A stretch of 64,000 nucleotides of DNA from Kitasatospora sp. MMS16-BH015. Lineage in GTDB: Bacteria > Actinomycetota > Actinomycetes > Streptomycetales > Streptomycetaceae. Location of the stretch: contig NZ_CP025394.1 in the NCBI RefSeq assembly GCF_002943525.1, positions 1,922,001 to 1,986,000 of the forward strand, written 5' to 3'. Positions 52,698-62,355 of the stretch are shown here, piece after piece (positions within the stretch are counted from its first letter, which is position 1; each line of letters begins with the position of its first letter). The notes beneath the pieces are model-generated. The model saw nothing but the letters and a program-made list of their open reading frames with translations, did no database searches and was not told the origin of the DNA. A program made the position numbers and the translations under genes.

Positions 52698-53618
52698 ATG
52701 CTGGTCATGACCAGCTCTCACCCCGGCCCCGCCGCCCCCGTGTTCGACGAGGACACCGCCCGCTCACTGCTGGCGGAGGTCTGCGCGTACGCCGGGCTGC
52801 CCGAGCCCGCCGGGGCCCGGCTGGTCTCCTTCGGCGAGAACGCCGTCTTCGACCTCGGCGACCCGGGCGTGGTGGTGAAGATCGGCCGCGGCCGCGAGCT
52901 GGCCGGGCGGGCCCGGCACGAGCTGGCCGTGGCGCGCTGGCTGGCCGGCGAGGGCATCCCGGCCCCGCGCCCGTACGCGGACCAGCCGCTGCAGGCGGGC
53001 AGCCACCCGGTGACCCTCTGGCACCGGCTGCCCGCCGCCGTCCGCCCGGCCGTCTCGGCCGACCTCGCCCCGCTGCTGCTCGCCCTGCACCGGCTGCCCG
53101 CCGCCCCGCTGCCGCTCGGCCGTCGCGACCTGCTCGCCCCGGTGGACCGCTGGCTGGCCGCCGCCGAGGGCCACGTGGACCCGGCCGACACCGCCTTCCT
53201 GCGGGCCCGCCGCACCGAGTACGCCACCGCGCTGACCGAGCTCGCCCCGGCCCTGCCGCCCGGCGTGATCCACGGCGACGCGCTGCCCCGCAACGTGCAC
53301 CTGGGCCCGGACGGGCCGGTACTGCTCGATCTGGAGACCGTCTCGGACGACCTGCGCGAGCACGACCTGGTCGTCCTCGCGCTCAGCCAGGACCGGTACG
53401 GCGTGCCGGCCGAGGAGTACCGGGCCTTCACGGCCGCCTACGGCTGGGACGTGCGCGACTGGCCCGGCTTCGCCGTGCTGCGCGGGGCCCGCGAGACGGC
53501 CAGCGCCTGCTGGGTCGCCCAGCAGGCGGCGGGCAGCGCGGCGGCGGCCGCGGAGTTCGCACGCCGGGTCGGCTCGCTGCGCGAGGGCGCGGCCGAGGTG
53601 CGCTGGTACCCGTTCTGA
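52698..53618 (+). CDS. Aminoglycoside phosphotransferase-family protein
   Basis: 306 residues of the protein-kinase-like fold. The catalytic loop is VIHGDALPRNVHL and the metal Asp follows in VLLDLETVSDDLREHDL. VVVKIGRG is the ATP-binding lysine strand. Such enzymes phosphorylate small molecules, not always antibiotics. The ATG at 52698 or 52707 may start it. The stop codon lies in the first unit of a 19-bp repeat. Confidence 0.87.
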   Translation: MLVMTSSHPGPAAPVFDEDTARSLLAEVCAYAGLPEPAGARLVSFGENAVFDLGDPGVVVKIGRGRELAGRARHELAVARWLAGEGIPAPRPYADQPLQAGSHPVTLWHRLPAAVRPAVSADLAPLLLALHRLPAAPLPLGRRDLLAPVDRWLAAAEGHVDPADTAFLRARRTEYATALTELAPALPPGVIHGDALPRNVHLGPDGPVLLDLETVSDDLREHDLVVLALSQDRYGVPAEEYRAFTAAYGWDVRDWPGFAVLRGARETASACWVAQQAAGSAAAAAEFARRVGSLREGAAEVRWYPF

Positions 53619-53671
53619 ACCCCGGCGTACCCGCTGAACCCCGGCGTACCCGCTGAACCCCCGCGTACCCG
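53615..53671. repeat. 19-bp tandem repeat, three copies
   Basis: CTGAACCCCGGCGTACCCG starts at 53615, 53634 and 53653; the third copy has one change (C for G). The TGA in the first copy is the stop codon of the phosphotransferase. Confidence 0.9.
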
Positions 53672-53887
53672 GCTCGGGGCCGGAACGCCAGGGGGTGTGA
53701 CCACCCCCTCGTTCCGTCGATCTCCTTGCCCCGGCCGGGGGTTGTCGGCCACCCTTGCCGGTATCCCCTGCCCGTCCCCGCCCGGCCGAGCCCGGTGGCA
53801 CCGGCGCGGAACCAGCCCCGCAGCTGCCGCGTCTCACCGTTCGCACACCCCGGGTGGGGCCACCGCACGCCGTCAGGAGCCGACGCG

Positions 53888-54877
53888 ATGCCGATACGCA
53901 AGAACCGATCCACGCTGCACCGCGCCGTCCTCGGCGGGCTCGCGGCGGTCCTCGCTCCCGCCCTGGTGGCCGGCTGCGGCGCGGCCCAGGGATCGGTGCT
54001 CGCGGATTCGACACCCGGCAGGACGACCACCCCCACCGCCTCGGCCGGCCCGATGGCCGACGGTTCCACCGCCCCCGGCTCCCCCAGCGCCTCCCCGAGC
54101 AGCGGCCGGACGACCGGTGGCAGGCCCACCCCCTCCGCCGACGCCCCCGCCACCCCCACCGGCACCAGGACCGCCACTCCCGACAGCACCCCGAGCAGCG
54201 CGCCGGACGGCTCCCCGAGCAGCACCCCCGGCACCCCCGGCACCTCCGGCAGCGCCAAGCCGCTGCCACCCGGCGGCCCGACCTCGATCGTGCACTCCAC
54301 GGCCACCGGCGGCCGCACCGTGGCGCTCACCTTCGACGACGGCCCCGGCCCGGCCACCGGCCCGGTGCTCGATCTGCTCGCCCAGTACGGCGTGCACGCC
54401 ACCTTCTGCCAGATCGGCCCGCAGGCCACCGCCAACCCGGCCCTGGTGCACCGCATCCTGGCCGGCGGCCACCGCCTCTGCGACCACACCGTGCACCACC
54501 CGCAGCCGCTGCACACCCTGGCCCACGACCGCCAGGTGTACGAGATCGACGCTGCCAAGGACATGATCGTCCAGGCCGGCGGCCCGGGCACCAAGGTCGC
54601 CTGGTTCCGCGCCCCCGGCGGCGACTTCAGCGCCGAGAACGAGCAGATCGCCGTCCAGGACGGCATGCGCCCGCTCGGCTGGACGGTCGACCCACGCGAC
54701 TGGTCCCGCCCCGGCGTGCCGGCCATCGTCGCGGCCGTGCAGCACCAACTCCGCCCGGGCGGCGTGGTGCTGATGCACGACGGCGGCGGCGACCGCTCGC
54801 AGACCGTGGCCGCGCTGCGGCAGCTGCTCCCCTGGTTCGTGGCCCAGGGCTACACCTTCGACTTCCCGGCGGTCTGA
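53888..54877 (+). CDS. Polysaccharide deacetylase lipoprotein (NodB fold)
   Basis: 329 residues. A signal peptide with lipobox LVAGC, then about 100 Ser/Thr/Pro/Gly-rich residues as a wall-spanning stalk, then the NodB domain: LTFDDGPGPAT (motif 1), CDHTVHHPQPL (metal histidines), FRAPGGDF, DPRDWSRPG and VLMHDGGGDR. It removes acetyl groups from a cell-wall polymer outside the membrane. CAGGAG precedes the ATG at 53888. It overlaps the convergent GNAT gene by 28 bases. Confidence 0.92.
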   Translation: MPIRKNRSTLHRAVLGGLAAVLAPALVAGCGAAQGSVLADSTPGRTTTPTASAGPMADGSTAPGSPSASPSSGRTTGGRPTPSADAPATPTGTRTATPDSTPSSAPDGSPSSTPGTPGTSGSAKPLPPGGPTSIVHSTATGGRTVALTFDDGPGPATGPVLDLLAQYGVHATFCQIGPQATANPALVHRILAGGHRLCDHTVHHPQPLHTLAHDRQVYEIDAAKDMIVQAGGPGTKVAWFRAPGGDFSAENEQIAVQDGMRPLGWTVDPRDWSRPGVPAIVAAVQHQLRPGGVVLMHDGGGDRSQTVAALRQLLPWFVAQGYTFDFPAV

Positions 54878-55788
54878 CCCCCGGCGAGGGGCCTGCCGTA
54901 CACCGCCGAGCTCCGACGGACCGTCATGCCCACGCTCTCGTAGAGCCCGAGCGCACCGGTCTCCGAGTGGGTCCAGAGCGTGCAGGAGCGGTGGCCCCGG
55001 CGGTACGAGGCCCGGAAGGCCTCGCGGAGCAGCAGCCGGGCGATGCCCCGGTGCCGGTGGTCCTTGCGGACGGCCACCCGCTCCACGTACCCCTCCGCGC
55101 TGCCCGGGGTGGCCAGCGCCAGCACCACCCCGACCAACTCCCCGCCGGCGAAGGCCAGCGGGGAGAGGGCGGGGGCGAAGGTGTCCCGCTCCACGCTGAG
55201 CGCGGCCCACTCCGGGTAGGACTTGCGCCGCTGCTGCCAGTCGTCGAAGGCGTCCTCGGTCAGCAGGTACGCGGCCCGCTCGTCCCCGGCCCGGAACGGG
55301 CGCACGGTGACGCCCGGCAGCGGCTCCGGCTCCGGCGGCTCGGCGGCCAGCTCGATGGCCAACTGCCACTCGGTGACGAACGGCTCGTAGCCGCGTGCCC
55401 GGAGCAGGCCGACCCCCGCCCGGTCGGCGTCCGGCACGGTCTGGCTGAGCCGGTCGGTGCCCGCCTCGCGGGCCCGCTCCTCGGCCCAGTCGAGCAGCGC
55501 GCCGCCCAGCCCCCGGCCCCGGTGGGCCGGGTGCACGTCCACGGTGCTGCGCCGCCCGCGCACCCAGGCCCAGCCGACCGGCTCGCCCGCCGCGTCCAGC
55601 GCCAGCCGGGTGTCCAGGGCCGGGTCCAGGCCGGGCAGCGCCAGCTCGGCGGCGATCCGGTCCGGGCCGGTCTCGGCCAGCCCGAACAGCTGTTGTTCGC
55701 CGGCCGCGACCAGCCGGTGGATCGCGGGGGCGTCGGCGGGGGTGGCCGGTCGGCCTCGGTACGGGGAGGGGAGTGACGGTTCAGCCAT
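54850..55788 (-). CDS. Tandem GNAT-domain acetyltransferase
   Basis: 312 residues with two GNAT domains. The first has VDVHPAHRGRGLGGALLDWAEE and the second VERVAVRKDHRHRGIARLLLREAF; both acetyl-CoA loops look intact. The two-domain layout resembles mycothiol synthase, but this is not enough to assign MshD, and typical family hallmark motifs are not all visible. Its 3' end overlaps the deacetylase 3' end. Confidence 0.85.
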   Translation of the reverse strand: MAEPSLPSPYRGRPATPADAPAIHRLVAAGEQQLFGLAETGPDRIAAELALPGLDPALDTRLALDAAGEPVGWAWVRGRRSTVDVHPAHRGRGLGGALLDWAEERAREAGTDRLSQTVPDADRAGVGLLRARGYEPFVTEWQLAIELAAEPPEPEPLPGVTVRPFRAGDERAAYLLTEDAFDDWQQRRKSYPEWAALSVERDTFAPALSPLAFAGGELVGVVLALATPGSAEGYVERVAVRKDHRHRGIARLLLREAFRASYRRGHRSCTLWTHSETGALGLYESVGMTVRRSSAVYGRPLAGGQTAGKSKV

Positions 55789-55951
55789 GGGAACGACTCT
55801 GGGTCACCCGGGGCCGCGCTGTCGACCCCATTGACCGTCAGGTCCCGGCCGGCGGGGGCCGACGAGGGTCGACCGGGGCGGCCGTTGCCGATCGGGGTCG
55901 GCCGGGGTCGACCGGGATCGGCCGCGGTGGCCCGGGTCGGCCGATCGACCG

Positions 55952-57124
55952 TCAGGCTCCGGCCGACTGCTGTTCGAAGGGGCCGCCGGGGCCGAAGGCC
56001 AGGGCGGCGAAGTGCGAGGCGATCCGGCGGTGGCCGGCCGGGCAGGGGTGCAGGCCGTCCGGCAGCGGGTGGTCCGCGTGGTCGGCCTCGCCGTAGAGGG
56101 CCAGGCCGTCGAGGTGGTGCAGGTGCGGGTCGGTGGCCGCGCGCTGGGCGGTGATCCGGGCCAGCTCGGCGCGGATCACGGTGAGGGTCAGCCGGCCGGC
56201 GGCGGCCTCGGCCGGGTCGCCGGTGGCCCGGAAGGCGGGGGCGGGGCCGGAGAAGTCCGCCGCGAGCGGGCCGGGGGTGTGCTCGTGGGTCGGGCAGAGC
56301 ACGGGCGAGACGACGAGCAGCGGGGTGGTCGGGTGGCCCTCCCGGATGGTGTCCAGGAAGCCGTGCACCACCGGGCCGAAGGCCCGCAACCGCATCAGGT
56401 CCAGGTTCACCAGGTTGATCCCGATCTTCAGGCTGATCAGGTCGGCCGGGGTGTCCCGGATGGTCCGGGCCAGGAACGGGTCGAGCAGCGCGTTGCCGCC
56501 GAAGCCGAGGTTGACCAGGTCGACCCCGCCGGTGGCGGCGGCCAGCGCGGGCCAGGTGCCGGTCGGGCTGTCGGCCGAGGAGCCGTGGCTGATCGAGCTG
56601 CCGTGGTGCAGCCAGACCCGCCGGCCGGAGGCCGGAGCGGGCTCGACCGGGGCGTCGGTGCGCAGCGCCAGCAGCTCCACCTGCTCGCCGTGCGGCAGCC
56701 AGAGCTCCACCGTCTTCTCCCCGGCGGGCAGCTCCGCGAAGCGGACGGTGCCGGGCGGGCCGGGCACCACCGTGGCGGCGCCCGTGCTCAGGTCGACGCC
56801 GTACACGGTGCCGCCGTCGGCCGGGGCCTGGGCCACCGGCCGGCCGTCCACCAGCAGGTCGAAGAGCCCCTCGGTGGCGGGGCCGCCGACGTACCGGGTG
56901 CGGGTCACGTGCACGTCCAGCTCGAGGTGCCGGGCGCCGGTGCGGAAGACCAGCCGGACGCCGGAGGGCTTGGCTGCGGCGCCGAGCAGGCCCGGGTCCG
57001 GGTACTGGCGGCGGACCCAGGCGGGCAGGCGGTGCGGCAGCAGGCCGCCGCGCTCGGTGCGCTCGGTGTCCAGGGCGCCGCGCAGCAGCTCGGGCTCGAC
57101 GGGGGTGGTGATCCAGTCGGTCAC
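55952..57124 (-). CDS. SGNH/GDSL-family hydrolase
   Basis: 390 residues. The N-terminal 150 residues are beta-rich (jelly-roll-like), then the SGNH hydrolase domain: block I HHGSSISHGSSADSP, block II LGFGGNALLDP, block III KIGINLVN and block V DGLHPCPAGH. The active serine is in GSSIS. There is no signal peptide, so it is probably cytoplasmic. A carbohydrate or lipid esterase is likely. Confidence 0.88.
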   Translation of the reverse strand: MTDWITTPVEPELLRGALDTERTERGGLLPHRLPAWVRRQYPDPGLLGAAAKPSGVRLVFRTGARHLELDVHVTRTRYVGGPATEGLFDLLVDGRPVAQAPADGGTVYGVDLSTGAATVVPGPPGTVRFAELPAGEKTVELWLPHGEQVELLALRTDAPVEPAPASGRRVWLHHGSSISHGSSADSPTGTWPALAAATGGVDLVNLGFGGNALLDPFLARTIRDTPADLISLKIGINLVNLDLMRLRAFGPVVHGFLDTIREGHPTTPLLVVSPVLCPTHEHTPGPLAADFSGPAPAFRATGDPAEAAAGRLTLTVIRAELARITAQRAATDPHLHHLDGLALYGEADHADHPLPDGLHPCPAGHRRIASHFAALAFGPGGPFEQQSAGA

Positions 57125-57182
57125 GGCGGTCTCTCCTCTGATGGCTCGTCGGTACGGGGTCGGAGTCTCTCCTAGAGAGGCC

Positions 57183-57683
57183 CTAGCTGCGGACGCGGTC
57201 GACGAACTCGGCCATCCGCGTCATCATCCGGGCCACCCGCTCCTCGTTGCTCAACGTCTCCTGGGCGGCGTTGACGCCCTGCGGCTTGCGGAGCCGGCGG
57301 GCGTAGAGCGGGCAGGCCAGGTCGGCGCAGATGTACACGCCGACGGAGTTGCCCTCGCGCCCGGCGGTGCCGGCCTTGCGGGCGGCCATCAGGTGGACGC
57401 CGGTGCCCGGGTGGGTGGTCAGGCAGATCGAGCAGAGGCCGCGGTGGGTGGCGTTGCGCGGGCCGGTGGAGGTGCGCAGCGCGATGCCCACGGGCGGCTC
57501 GCCCTCGGCGCCGGGCACGACGAGGTGGCCCCGGTCGGGGGCGGAGGGGTCGCGCCAGCCGAGGAAGTCCAGGTCGCCCCAGGGGAGTTCGGCCAGGTCA
57601 CGGGGGATGTTGAGGCGCTTGGCCTCGCCCTGGGTGCAGTTGACGAAGGACCTGCGGATCTCGGATTCGGTCATCGGCTTCAT
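57183..57683 (-). CDS. FBP-domain protein (FusB-like, EF-G binding)
   Basis: 166 residues. The C-terminal part has a treble-clef zinc site (CSICLTTHPG, YICADLACPLYARRLRKP), as in FusB/FBP proteins that bind elongation factor G and release it from stalled ribosomes. The helical N-terminal region (MTESEIRRSFVNCTQGEAKRL) also fits. It lies 19 bases from a perfect palindrome that is shared with the divergent TetR gene. Confidence 0.85.
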   Translation of the reverse strand: MKPMTESEIRRSFVNCTQGEAKRLNIPRDLAELPWGDLDFLGWRDPSAPDRGHLVVPGAEGEPPVGIALRTSTGPRNATHRGLCSICLTTHPGTGVHLMAARKAGTAGREGNSVGVYICADLACPLYARRLRKPQGVNAAQETLSNEERVARMMTRMAEFVDRVRS

Positions 57684-57701
57684 GAGACTCACGCTAACCA
57701 A

Positions 57702-57718
57702 GCCTAGGACTCCTAGGC
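57702..57718. promoter_or_regulatory. Operator palindrome shared by FBP and TetR genes
   Basis: GCCTAGG (57702-57708), ACT, CCTAGGC (57712-57718) is a perfect 7-bp inverted repeat. CTAG is very rare in streptomycete DNA, which makes this site stand out. A -10-like TAGGAT (57735-57740) lies on the TetR side. It is the probable operator of the divergent TetR regulator, controlling both genes. Confidence 0.75.
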
Positions 57719-57774
57719 AAACGACTTTTACGGCTAGGATGGGTCCTGACCGGTGACGAAGGAGGCGAGGCAGA

Positions 57775-58365
57775 GTGACGGCACGCGCGGGCCTGTCCAC
57801 GGAGCGGGTGGTGGTGGCCGCGGCCGCCCTGGCCGACGAGATCGGCTTCGACAAGGTGACGGCCTCGGCCGTGGCCCGGGGCTTCGGGGTCAAGGACGCG
57901 AGCCTCTACTCGCACGTCCGCAACCTCCAGGAGCTGCGCGAGCGGATCGCCGTCCTGGCCGCCGAAGACCTCGCCGAGCGGGTCGGCAACGCCCTGATGG
58001 GCCGCGCCGGCCTGGCCGCCCTGACGGCCTTCACCGAGGCCTACCGGACCTTCGCCCGCGAGCACCCCGGCCGCTACCAGGCCATCGAGGTCAAGCTCAC
58101 CCCCACCCGCTGGGCCGAGCTCGGCGGGCGCCGGCGCGGCGCCGACCACACCTACGCCCTGCTCCGCGGCTACGGCCTGACCGAGTCCGACCGGGCCACC
58201 GATGCCGCCCGCTTCCTGCTCGCCACCCTGCACGGCTACGTCAACCTGGAGCGCCACGGCGCCTTCGGCGCCCCCCGCCCGATGGCCGCCTCCTGGCCCA
58301 GCGCCCTGCAGGCCCTCCACCTCGCCCTGACCAACTGGCCCCCGGCGGAAGAGGAAGAGGCCTGA
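57775..58365 (+). CDS. TetR-family transcriptional regulator
   Basis: 196 residues. The helix-turn-helix is IGFDKVTASAVARGFGVKDASLYSHVRNLQEL, followed by the TetR C-terminal domain with TLHGYVNLERHGAF. AAGGAGG lies 10 bases before the GTG. Divergent from the FBP gene, with a palindrome between them. Probably autoregulatory. Confidence 0.88.
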   Translation: MTARAGLSTERVVVAAAALADEIGFDKVTASAVARGFGVKDASLYSHVRNLQELRERIAVLAAEDLAERVGNALMGRAGLAALTAFTEAYRTFAREHPGRYQAIEVKLTPTRWAELGGRRRGADHTYALLRGYGLTESDRATDAARFLLATLHGYVNLERHGAFGAPRPMAASWPSALQALHLALTNWPPAEEEEA

Positions 58366-58452
58366 CGGCCCGACCCGGGACGAGCACCGCGGACGGCAGA
58401 AAGCGACGGCAGAGACGGGCGGCGGGCGGAGCAGCACGCGGCGGAGCCGGTG

Positions 58453-59166
58453 CTACACCGCCCGCGGGATCACCGGCCAGGCCGGCTCGACCACGGCCGC
58501 CGGGTTGGAGGTGCGGCGCAGGTAGGCCTGGAGCGAGGCCGACTGCTCGGCGGCGGCCCGGGTCTGGAGGGTGTGCATGTCGGCCGGGGGCATCGCGCCG
58601 ACCGTCGCGTACCGCTCGCCCATCCGGCGGGCGACCCTGGCCGCGGCCAGGGCGTCGGCGGCGGCGTTGTGAGCGTCCTCCAGGGCCACGCCGTAGTGGG
58701 CGCAGAGGGCCTGGAGGGCCCGCTTGCCGCGGCGGTAGCGGTCGACGTGCTTGTCCAGGACGAGCGGGTCGACCACCGGGGCCGGCGGGCGGCCGAGGCG
58801 GTCGGCCAGCGAGGGCACGCCGTGGCGGTGGCACTCGCGGTCGAGCAGGGAGAGGTCGTAGCGGGCGTTCATCACCACCAGCGGGGTGCCCGCGCCGAGC
58901 ACCTCGGCCACCGCCGCCGTGATCTCGGCCACCGCCCCGGCGGGGGCGGCGCCGTGCTGCCGGGCCCGGTCGGTGGAGATGCCGTGGATCGCCGAGGCCT
59001 GCTCGGGTATGGCCACGCCCGGGTCGAGCAGCCAGCCGCGCTCGGCCGAGACCGTGCCGTCCGCCTCCAGGCGGACGAGTGCGGCCGTCACGATCCGGTC
59101 CGTCTCGACGTCCGTGCCCGTCGTCTCCAGGTCGAAGCCGACCAGCGGCCCGCTGATCCAACTCAT
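58453..59166 (-). CDS. DEDDh 3'-5' exonuclease (DnaQ-like)
   Basis: 237 residues. Exo I LVGFDLETTGTD, Exo II MNARYDLSLLDRE and Exo III HNAAADALAAARVA (with the His of the DEDDh type) are complete. It is a free-standing exonuclease, as often found in streptomycetes beside the replicative epsilon subunit. The ATG at 59166 is the family-like start; the long frame beyond it is not. Confidence 0.9.
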   Translation of the reverse strand: MSWISGPLVGFDLETTGTDVETDRIVTAALVRLEADGTVSAERGWLLDPGVAIPEQASAIHGISTDRARQHGAAPAGAVAEITAAVAEVLGAGTPLVVMNARYDLSLLDRECHRHGVPSLADRLGRPPAPVVDPLVLDKHVDRYRRGKRALQALCAHYGVALEDAHNAAADALAAARVARRMGERYATVGAMPPADMHTLQTRAAAEQSASLQAYLRRTSNPAAVVEPAWPVIPRAV

Positions 59167-59430
59167 CGCGCCGCTCGCCTCACTGCCCGGCTCATCCCGT
59201 GCTCCTTCCGACCCTCTGCCCGACCCTCTGCGCTGTCCGGGCCCCATCATCCCTGCTCGCAGTGACAGCCGGGAGCCCGGTGCCGGACCTGACGGCGTCA
59301 CCGGGAGATCGGCACCGGCCGGTCTCCGGGCACCGGCAGCCCGTTTCGTCCGTTGCCCAGGTGGCCGCGGGTGGCAGATGCTTGGCCGGGTCCGGCGGGT
59401 GGTTCGTCCGGGCAGACAACGGGGGTGGGC

Positions 59431-62355
59431 GTGCGTTTCGGGATCTTGGGTCCGCTGTCCGTGACGACGGGCGAAGGCCCGGTGGTCGTCACGGGAGACC
59501 GGCAGCGGAACCTGCTGGCGACACTGCTGGTGCACGGGGGCGCCACGGTGCCCTTCGACGCGCTGGCCGACGCGGTCTGGGACGGGCAGCCGCCCTGCGG
59601 CGCCCGCAGCGCGCTGCACACCTGCCTGGCCCGGCTCCGGCGCCAGCTGGGCCCGGCCGCCGCCGCCCGGATCGTGCACCAGGCGCCCGGGTACCGGTTC
59701 GAGCTGCTGCCCGGCGAGTTGGACCTGCACCAGGTGGACGACGCCGCCGCCTCCGGCCGCCGGGCCGCCGCCCGCGGCGAGGAGGAGCAGGCGTACGCAC
59801 TGCTCACCGAGGCCGCCGCGCTCTGCGCGGGCGCCCCGCTGGCCGACGTGCCCTCCGAGGTGCTGCGCGAGCAGTGGGCCGAGCCGCTGCGGCAGCGGCT
59901 GCTGGCCGTCCGGCTCGACCAGGTGGACTCCGGGCTGCGGCTGGGGCTGCTCGCCGAGGTGCTGCCCACGCTGCTGGCGCTGCGCCAGCAGCAGCCGCTG
60001 GACGAGCGGGTGCACGAGCGGCTGATGCTGGCCCTGCACCGGGACGGCCGCACCTCCGACGCGCTGGCCGCCTTCCGGCACGCCCGCCAACTCCTGGTCC
60101 GCGAGCTGGGCGTGGAGCCCGGCCCGGCGCTCCAGCGGCTGCACCACCGCATCCTGGCCGCCGCCGAGGGCCCGCCCGAGCCGGCCGGGCCCACCGAACC
60201 ACCGACGGCCGCCGCCCCGGAGCAGGCCCCCACCGGCCCCCCGGCACCCGCCCAACTACCGCCCGCCCTCACCGACTTCACCGGCCGCACGCCCGAGCTG
60301 CACCGGCTCGCCCGGCTGCTCGGCCCCGACCGCACCGGGCCGGATGCGGCCACCGACCGGGTGCCGCAGCAGCGCTCCGCGCAGGAGCCCCAGAGCCCCC
60401 CGCCCGAGGAGCCCGGCGCCCCCGGGGTGCCGGTGGTGGTGGTCTCCGGCTGCGGCGGGCTCGGCAAGAGCGCGCTGGCCGTCCAGGCCGCCCACCGGCT
60501 GCGCCCGCACTACCCGGACGGCCAGCTGTACGCCACCTTCGCCAGCCACAGCGGGCGGCCCCGCACCACCGGCGAGGTGCTGGCGGGCTTCCTGGCCGCG
60601 CTCGGCACCCCGGCCGAGGCCCTGCCCAAGTCCGACGAGGACCGGGCGGCGCACTTCCGCAGCCTGGTCGCCGACCGGCGGCTGCTGCTCCTGCTGGACG
60701 ACGCCCCGGACGCGGCGGCGGTGCGCCCGCTGCTGCCCGGCGGAGCCGGCTGCGGGGTGCTGGTGACCAGCCGCGACCGGCTCTCCGGCCTCTCCGGCGC
60801 CCTGCTGCTCGACCTCGACCTGCTGCCGCGCGAGCAGGCCCGTGCCCTGCTCGGCCGGGTGGCCGGGGCCGACCGGCTGGCCGCCGAGCCGGAGGCCGCG
60901 GAGCGGATCCTGGACGCCTGCGCGGGCCTGCCGCTGGCCCTGCGGATCGTCGGCGCGCGGCTGGTGGCCCGCCCGGGCTGGAGCCTGGCCCACCTGGCCG
61001 CCCGGCTGGCCGACGAGCGCGGGCGCCTCGGCGAGCTGCGCGCGGGCGACCTCGCGGTGGGGGCCAGCTTCGCCGTCTCGTACACCTCGGTGGGCGCGGC
61101 CGACGCCGTCCGGGGCTCCGCGGTGGCCCGGGCCTTCCGGCTGCTCGGGCTGGTCAGCGGGCCGACCATCGGGCTGAGCACCGCGAGCGCGCTGCTCGAC
61201 CGGCCGGTGCCGGAGGTCGAGGAGGCGATGGAGCACCTGGTCGACGCCCACCTGCTCGAATCGACCCACCCCGGCCGATACCGCTTCCACGACCTGCTCC
61301 GGGTCTACGCCCGGGGCGCCGCCGAGCAGCAGGAGCGGGCCGACGACCGGGAGGAGGCCGTGCACCGGCTGCTCACCTTCTTCCGCGAGGGCACCGCGGC
61401 GGCCGCCGCCCAACTCAACCCGGGCCGCCGGGCGGTGGGCACCGGGCCGGCCGAGGAGCGCTGGTCGCCCTTCCCCGACCGGACGGCGGCGCTGCGCTGG
61501 CTGGACGCCGAGCACGAGAACCTGGTCGCGGCGGCCCGGCAGTCGGCCGAGCTCGGCCTGGACGGCTACACCTGGGAGCTGGCCCGCAACCTGGCCCAGT
61601 ACTTCATGCTCGGCGGCCACGTGGACGACCACATCGACACCCACCGCCTCGCCCTGACGGCCACCCAGCGGCTCGGCGACCGGGCCGCCGAGCACATCTG
61701 CTCGGCCAACCTGGCCGCCCCGTACTGGCAACTCGGCCGGTTCCAGGAGGCGCTGGAGACGCTGGAGCACAGCCTGGAGCTGACCGAGGAGCTGGGCGAC
61801 ACCCAGGGCGAGGCCAACTGCCTGCTGCGGATCGGCCTGGTGCAGGCCGCCCAGGACGACCACGCCTCGGCGGTGGAGACCTACCGGCGGGCGCTGCCGG
61901 TGCTGCGCACCCTGGAGCGGCGCAACGAGGAGGCCAACCTGCTCGGCAACCTGGGCCACGCGCTGGCCGTGCTCGGCCGCAGCGGGGAGGCGCTGGAGAC
62001 GCTCCGCGAGGCCGTGGCGCTGGCCCGGGAGATCGGCGACCGGCGGAACGAGGCGACGGCCCTGGTCAGCATCGGCCAACTCCTCTGCGAGCTGCGCCAG
62101 CCCGGCGAGGCGCTGGACCAGCTCCGGGCCGGCCTGGCCGCCGCCCGCGAAGCCGGCGACCTCAGCAACGAGGCCGAGGCCCTGACCGGCCTCGGCGAGG
62201 CCTTCCGCCAGCTCGACCTCACCGCCCCCGCCGAGCAGCACGTGCGCGAGGCCCTGGAGATCCTCGAACACCGCCTCACCCGCCCCGACCTGCACGCCGA
62301 GGCCGTCGCCACCCTGGCCGGCATCCGCCGCGCCGCCCTGCCCACCGGCGGCTGA
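59431..62355 (+). CDS. AfsR/SARP-type regulator with NB-ARC and TPR domains
   Basis: 974 residues. Residues 1-95 form the OmpR-like SARP DNA-binding domain (VRFGILGPLSV at the start, LARLRRQLGP), then the BTAD helical domain (to about 250), then an NB-ARC ATPase with P-loop SGCGGLGKSALA near residue 340, and TPR repeats from about 690 to the end. The GTG at 59431 has GGGGGTGGG upstream and is the canonical SARP start. Such proteins act as global or pathway activators. No biosynthetic cluster is visible in this window. Confidence 0.92.
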   Translation: MRFGILGPLSVTTGEGPVVVTGDRQRNLLATLLVHGGATVPFDALADAVWDGQPPCGARSALHTCLARLRRQLGPAAAARIVHQAPGYRFELLPGELDLHQVDDAAASGRRAAARGEEEQAYALLTEAAALCAGAPLADVPSEVLREQWAEPLRQRLLAVRLDQVDSGLRLGLLAEVLPTLLALRQQQPLDERVHERLMLALHRDGRTSDALAAFRHARQLLVRELGVEPGPALQRLHHRILAAAEGPPEPAGPTEPPTAAAPEQAPTGPPAPAQLPPALTDFTGRTPELHRLARLLGPDRTGPDAATDRVPQQRSAQEPQSPPPEEPGAPGVPVVVVSGCGGLGKSALAVQAAHRLRPHYPDGQLYATFASHSGRPRTTGEVLAGFLAALGTPAEALPKSDEDRAAHFRSLVADRRLLLLLDDAPDAAAVRPLLPGGAGCGVLVTSRDRLSGLSGALLLDLDLLPREQARALLGRVAGADRLAAEPEAAERILDACAGLPLALRIVGARLVARPGWSLAHLAARLADERGRLGELRAGDLAVGASFAVSYTSVGAADAVRGSAVARAFRLLGLVSGPTIGLSTASALLDRPVPEVEEAMEHLVDAHLLESTHPGRYRFHDLLRVYARGAAEQQERADDREEAVHRLLTFFREGTAAAAAQLNPGRRAVGTGPAEERWSPFPDRTAALRWLDAEHENLVAAARQSAELGLDGYTWELARNLAQYFMLGGHVDDHIDTHRLALTATQRLGDRAAEHICSANLAAPYWQLGRFQEALETLEHSLELTEELGDTQGEANCLLRIGLVQAAQDDHASAVETYRRALPVLRTLERRNEEANLLGNLGHALAVLGRSGEALETLREAVALAREIGDRRNEATALVSIGQLLCELRQPGEALDQLRAGLAAAREAGDLSNEAEALTGLGEAFRQLDLTAPAEQHVREALEILEHRLTRPDLHAEAVATLAGIRRAALPTGG

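Noticed and set aside
55789..55951. Degenerate GGTCGGCCG-type repeats and two GACCGTCAGG copies (55833, 55947)
   Set aside because: Short and irregular; likely low-complexity GC drift between the GNAT and SGNH genes, no fold or operator can be supported.
59431..62355. AfsR-like gene as part of an antibiotic biosynthetic cluster
   Set aside because: No polyketide, NRPS, terpene or RiPP enzyme is present in the flanking genes.
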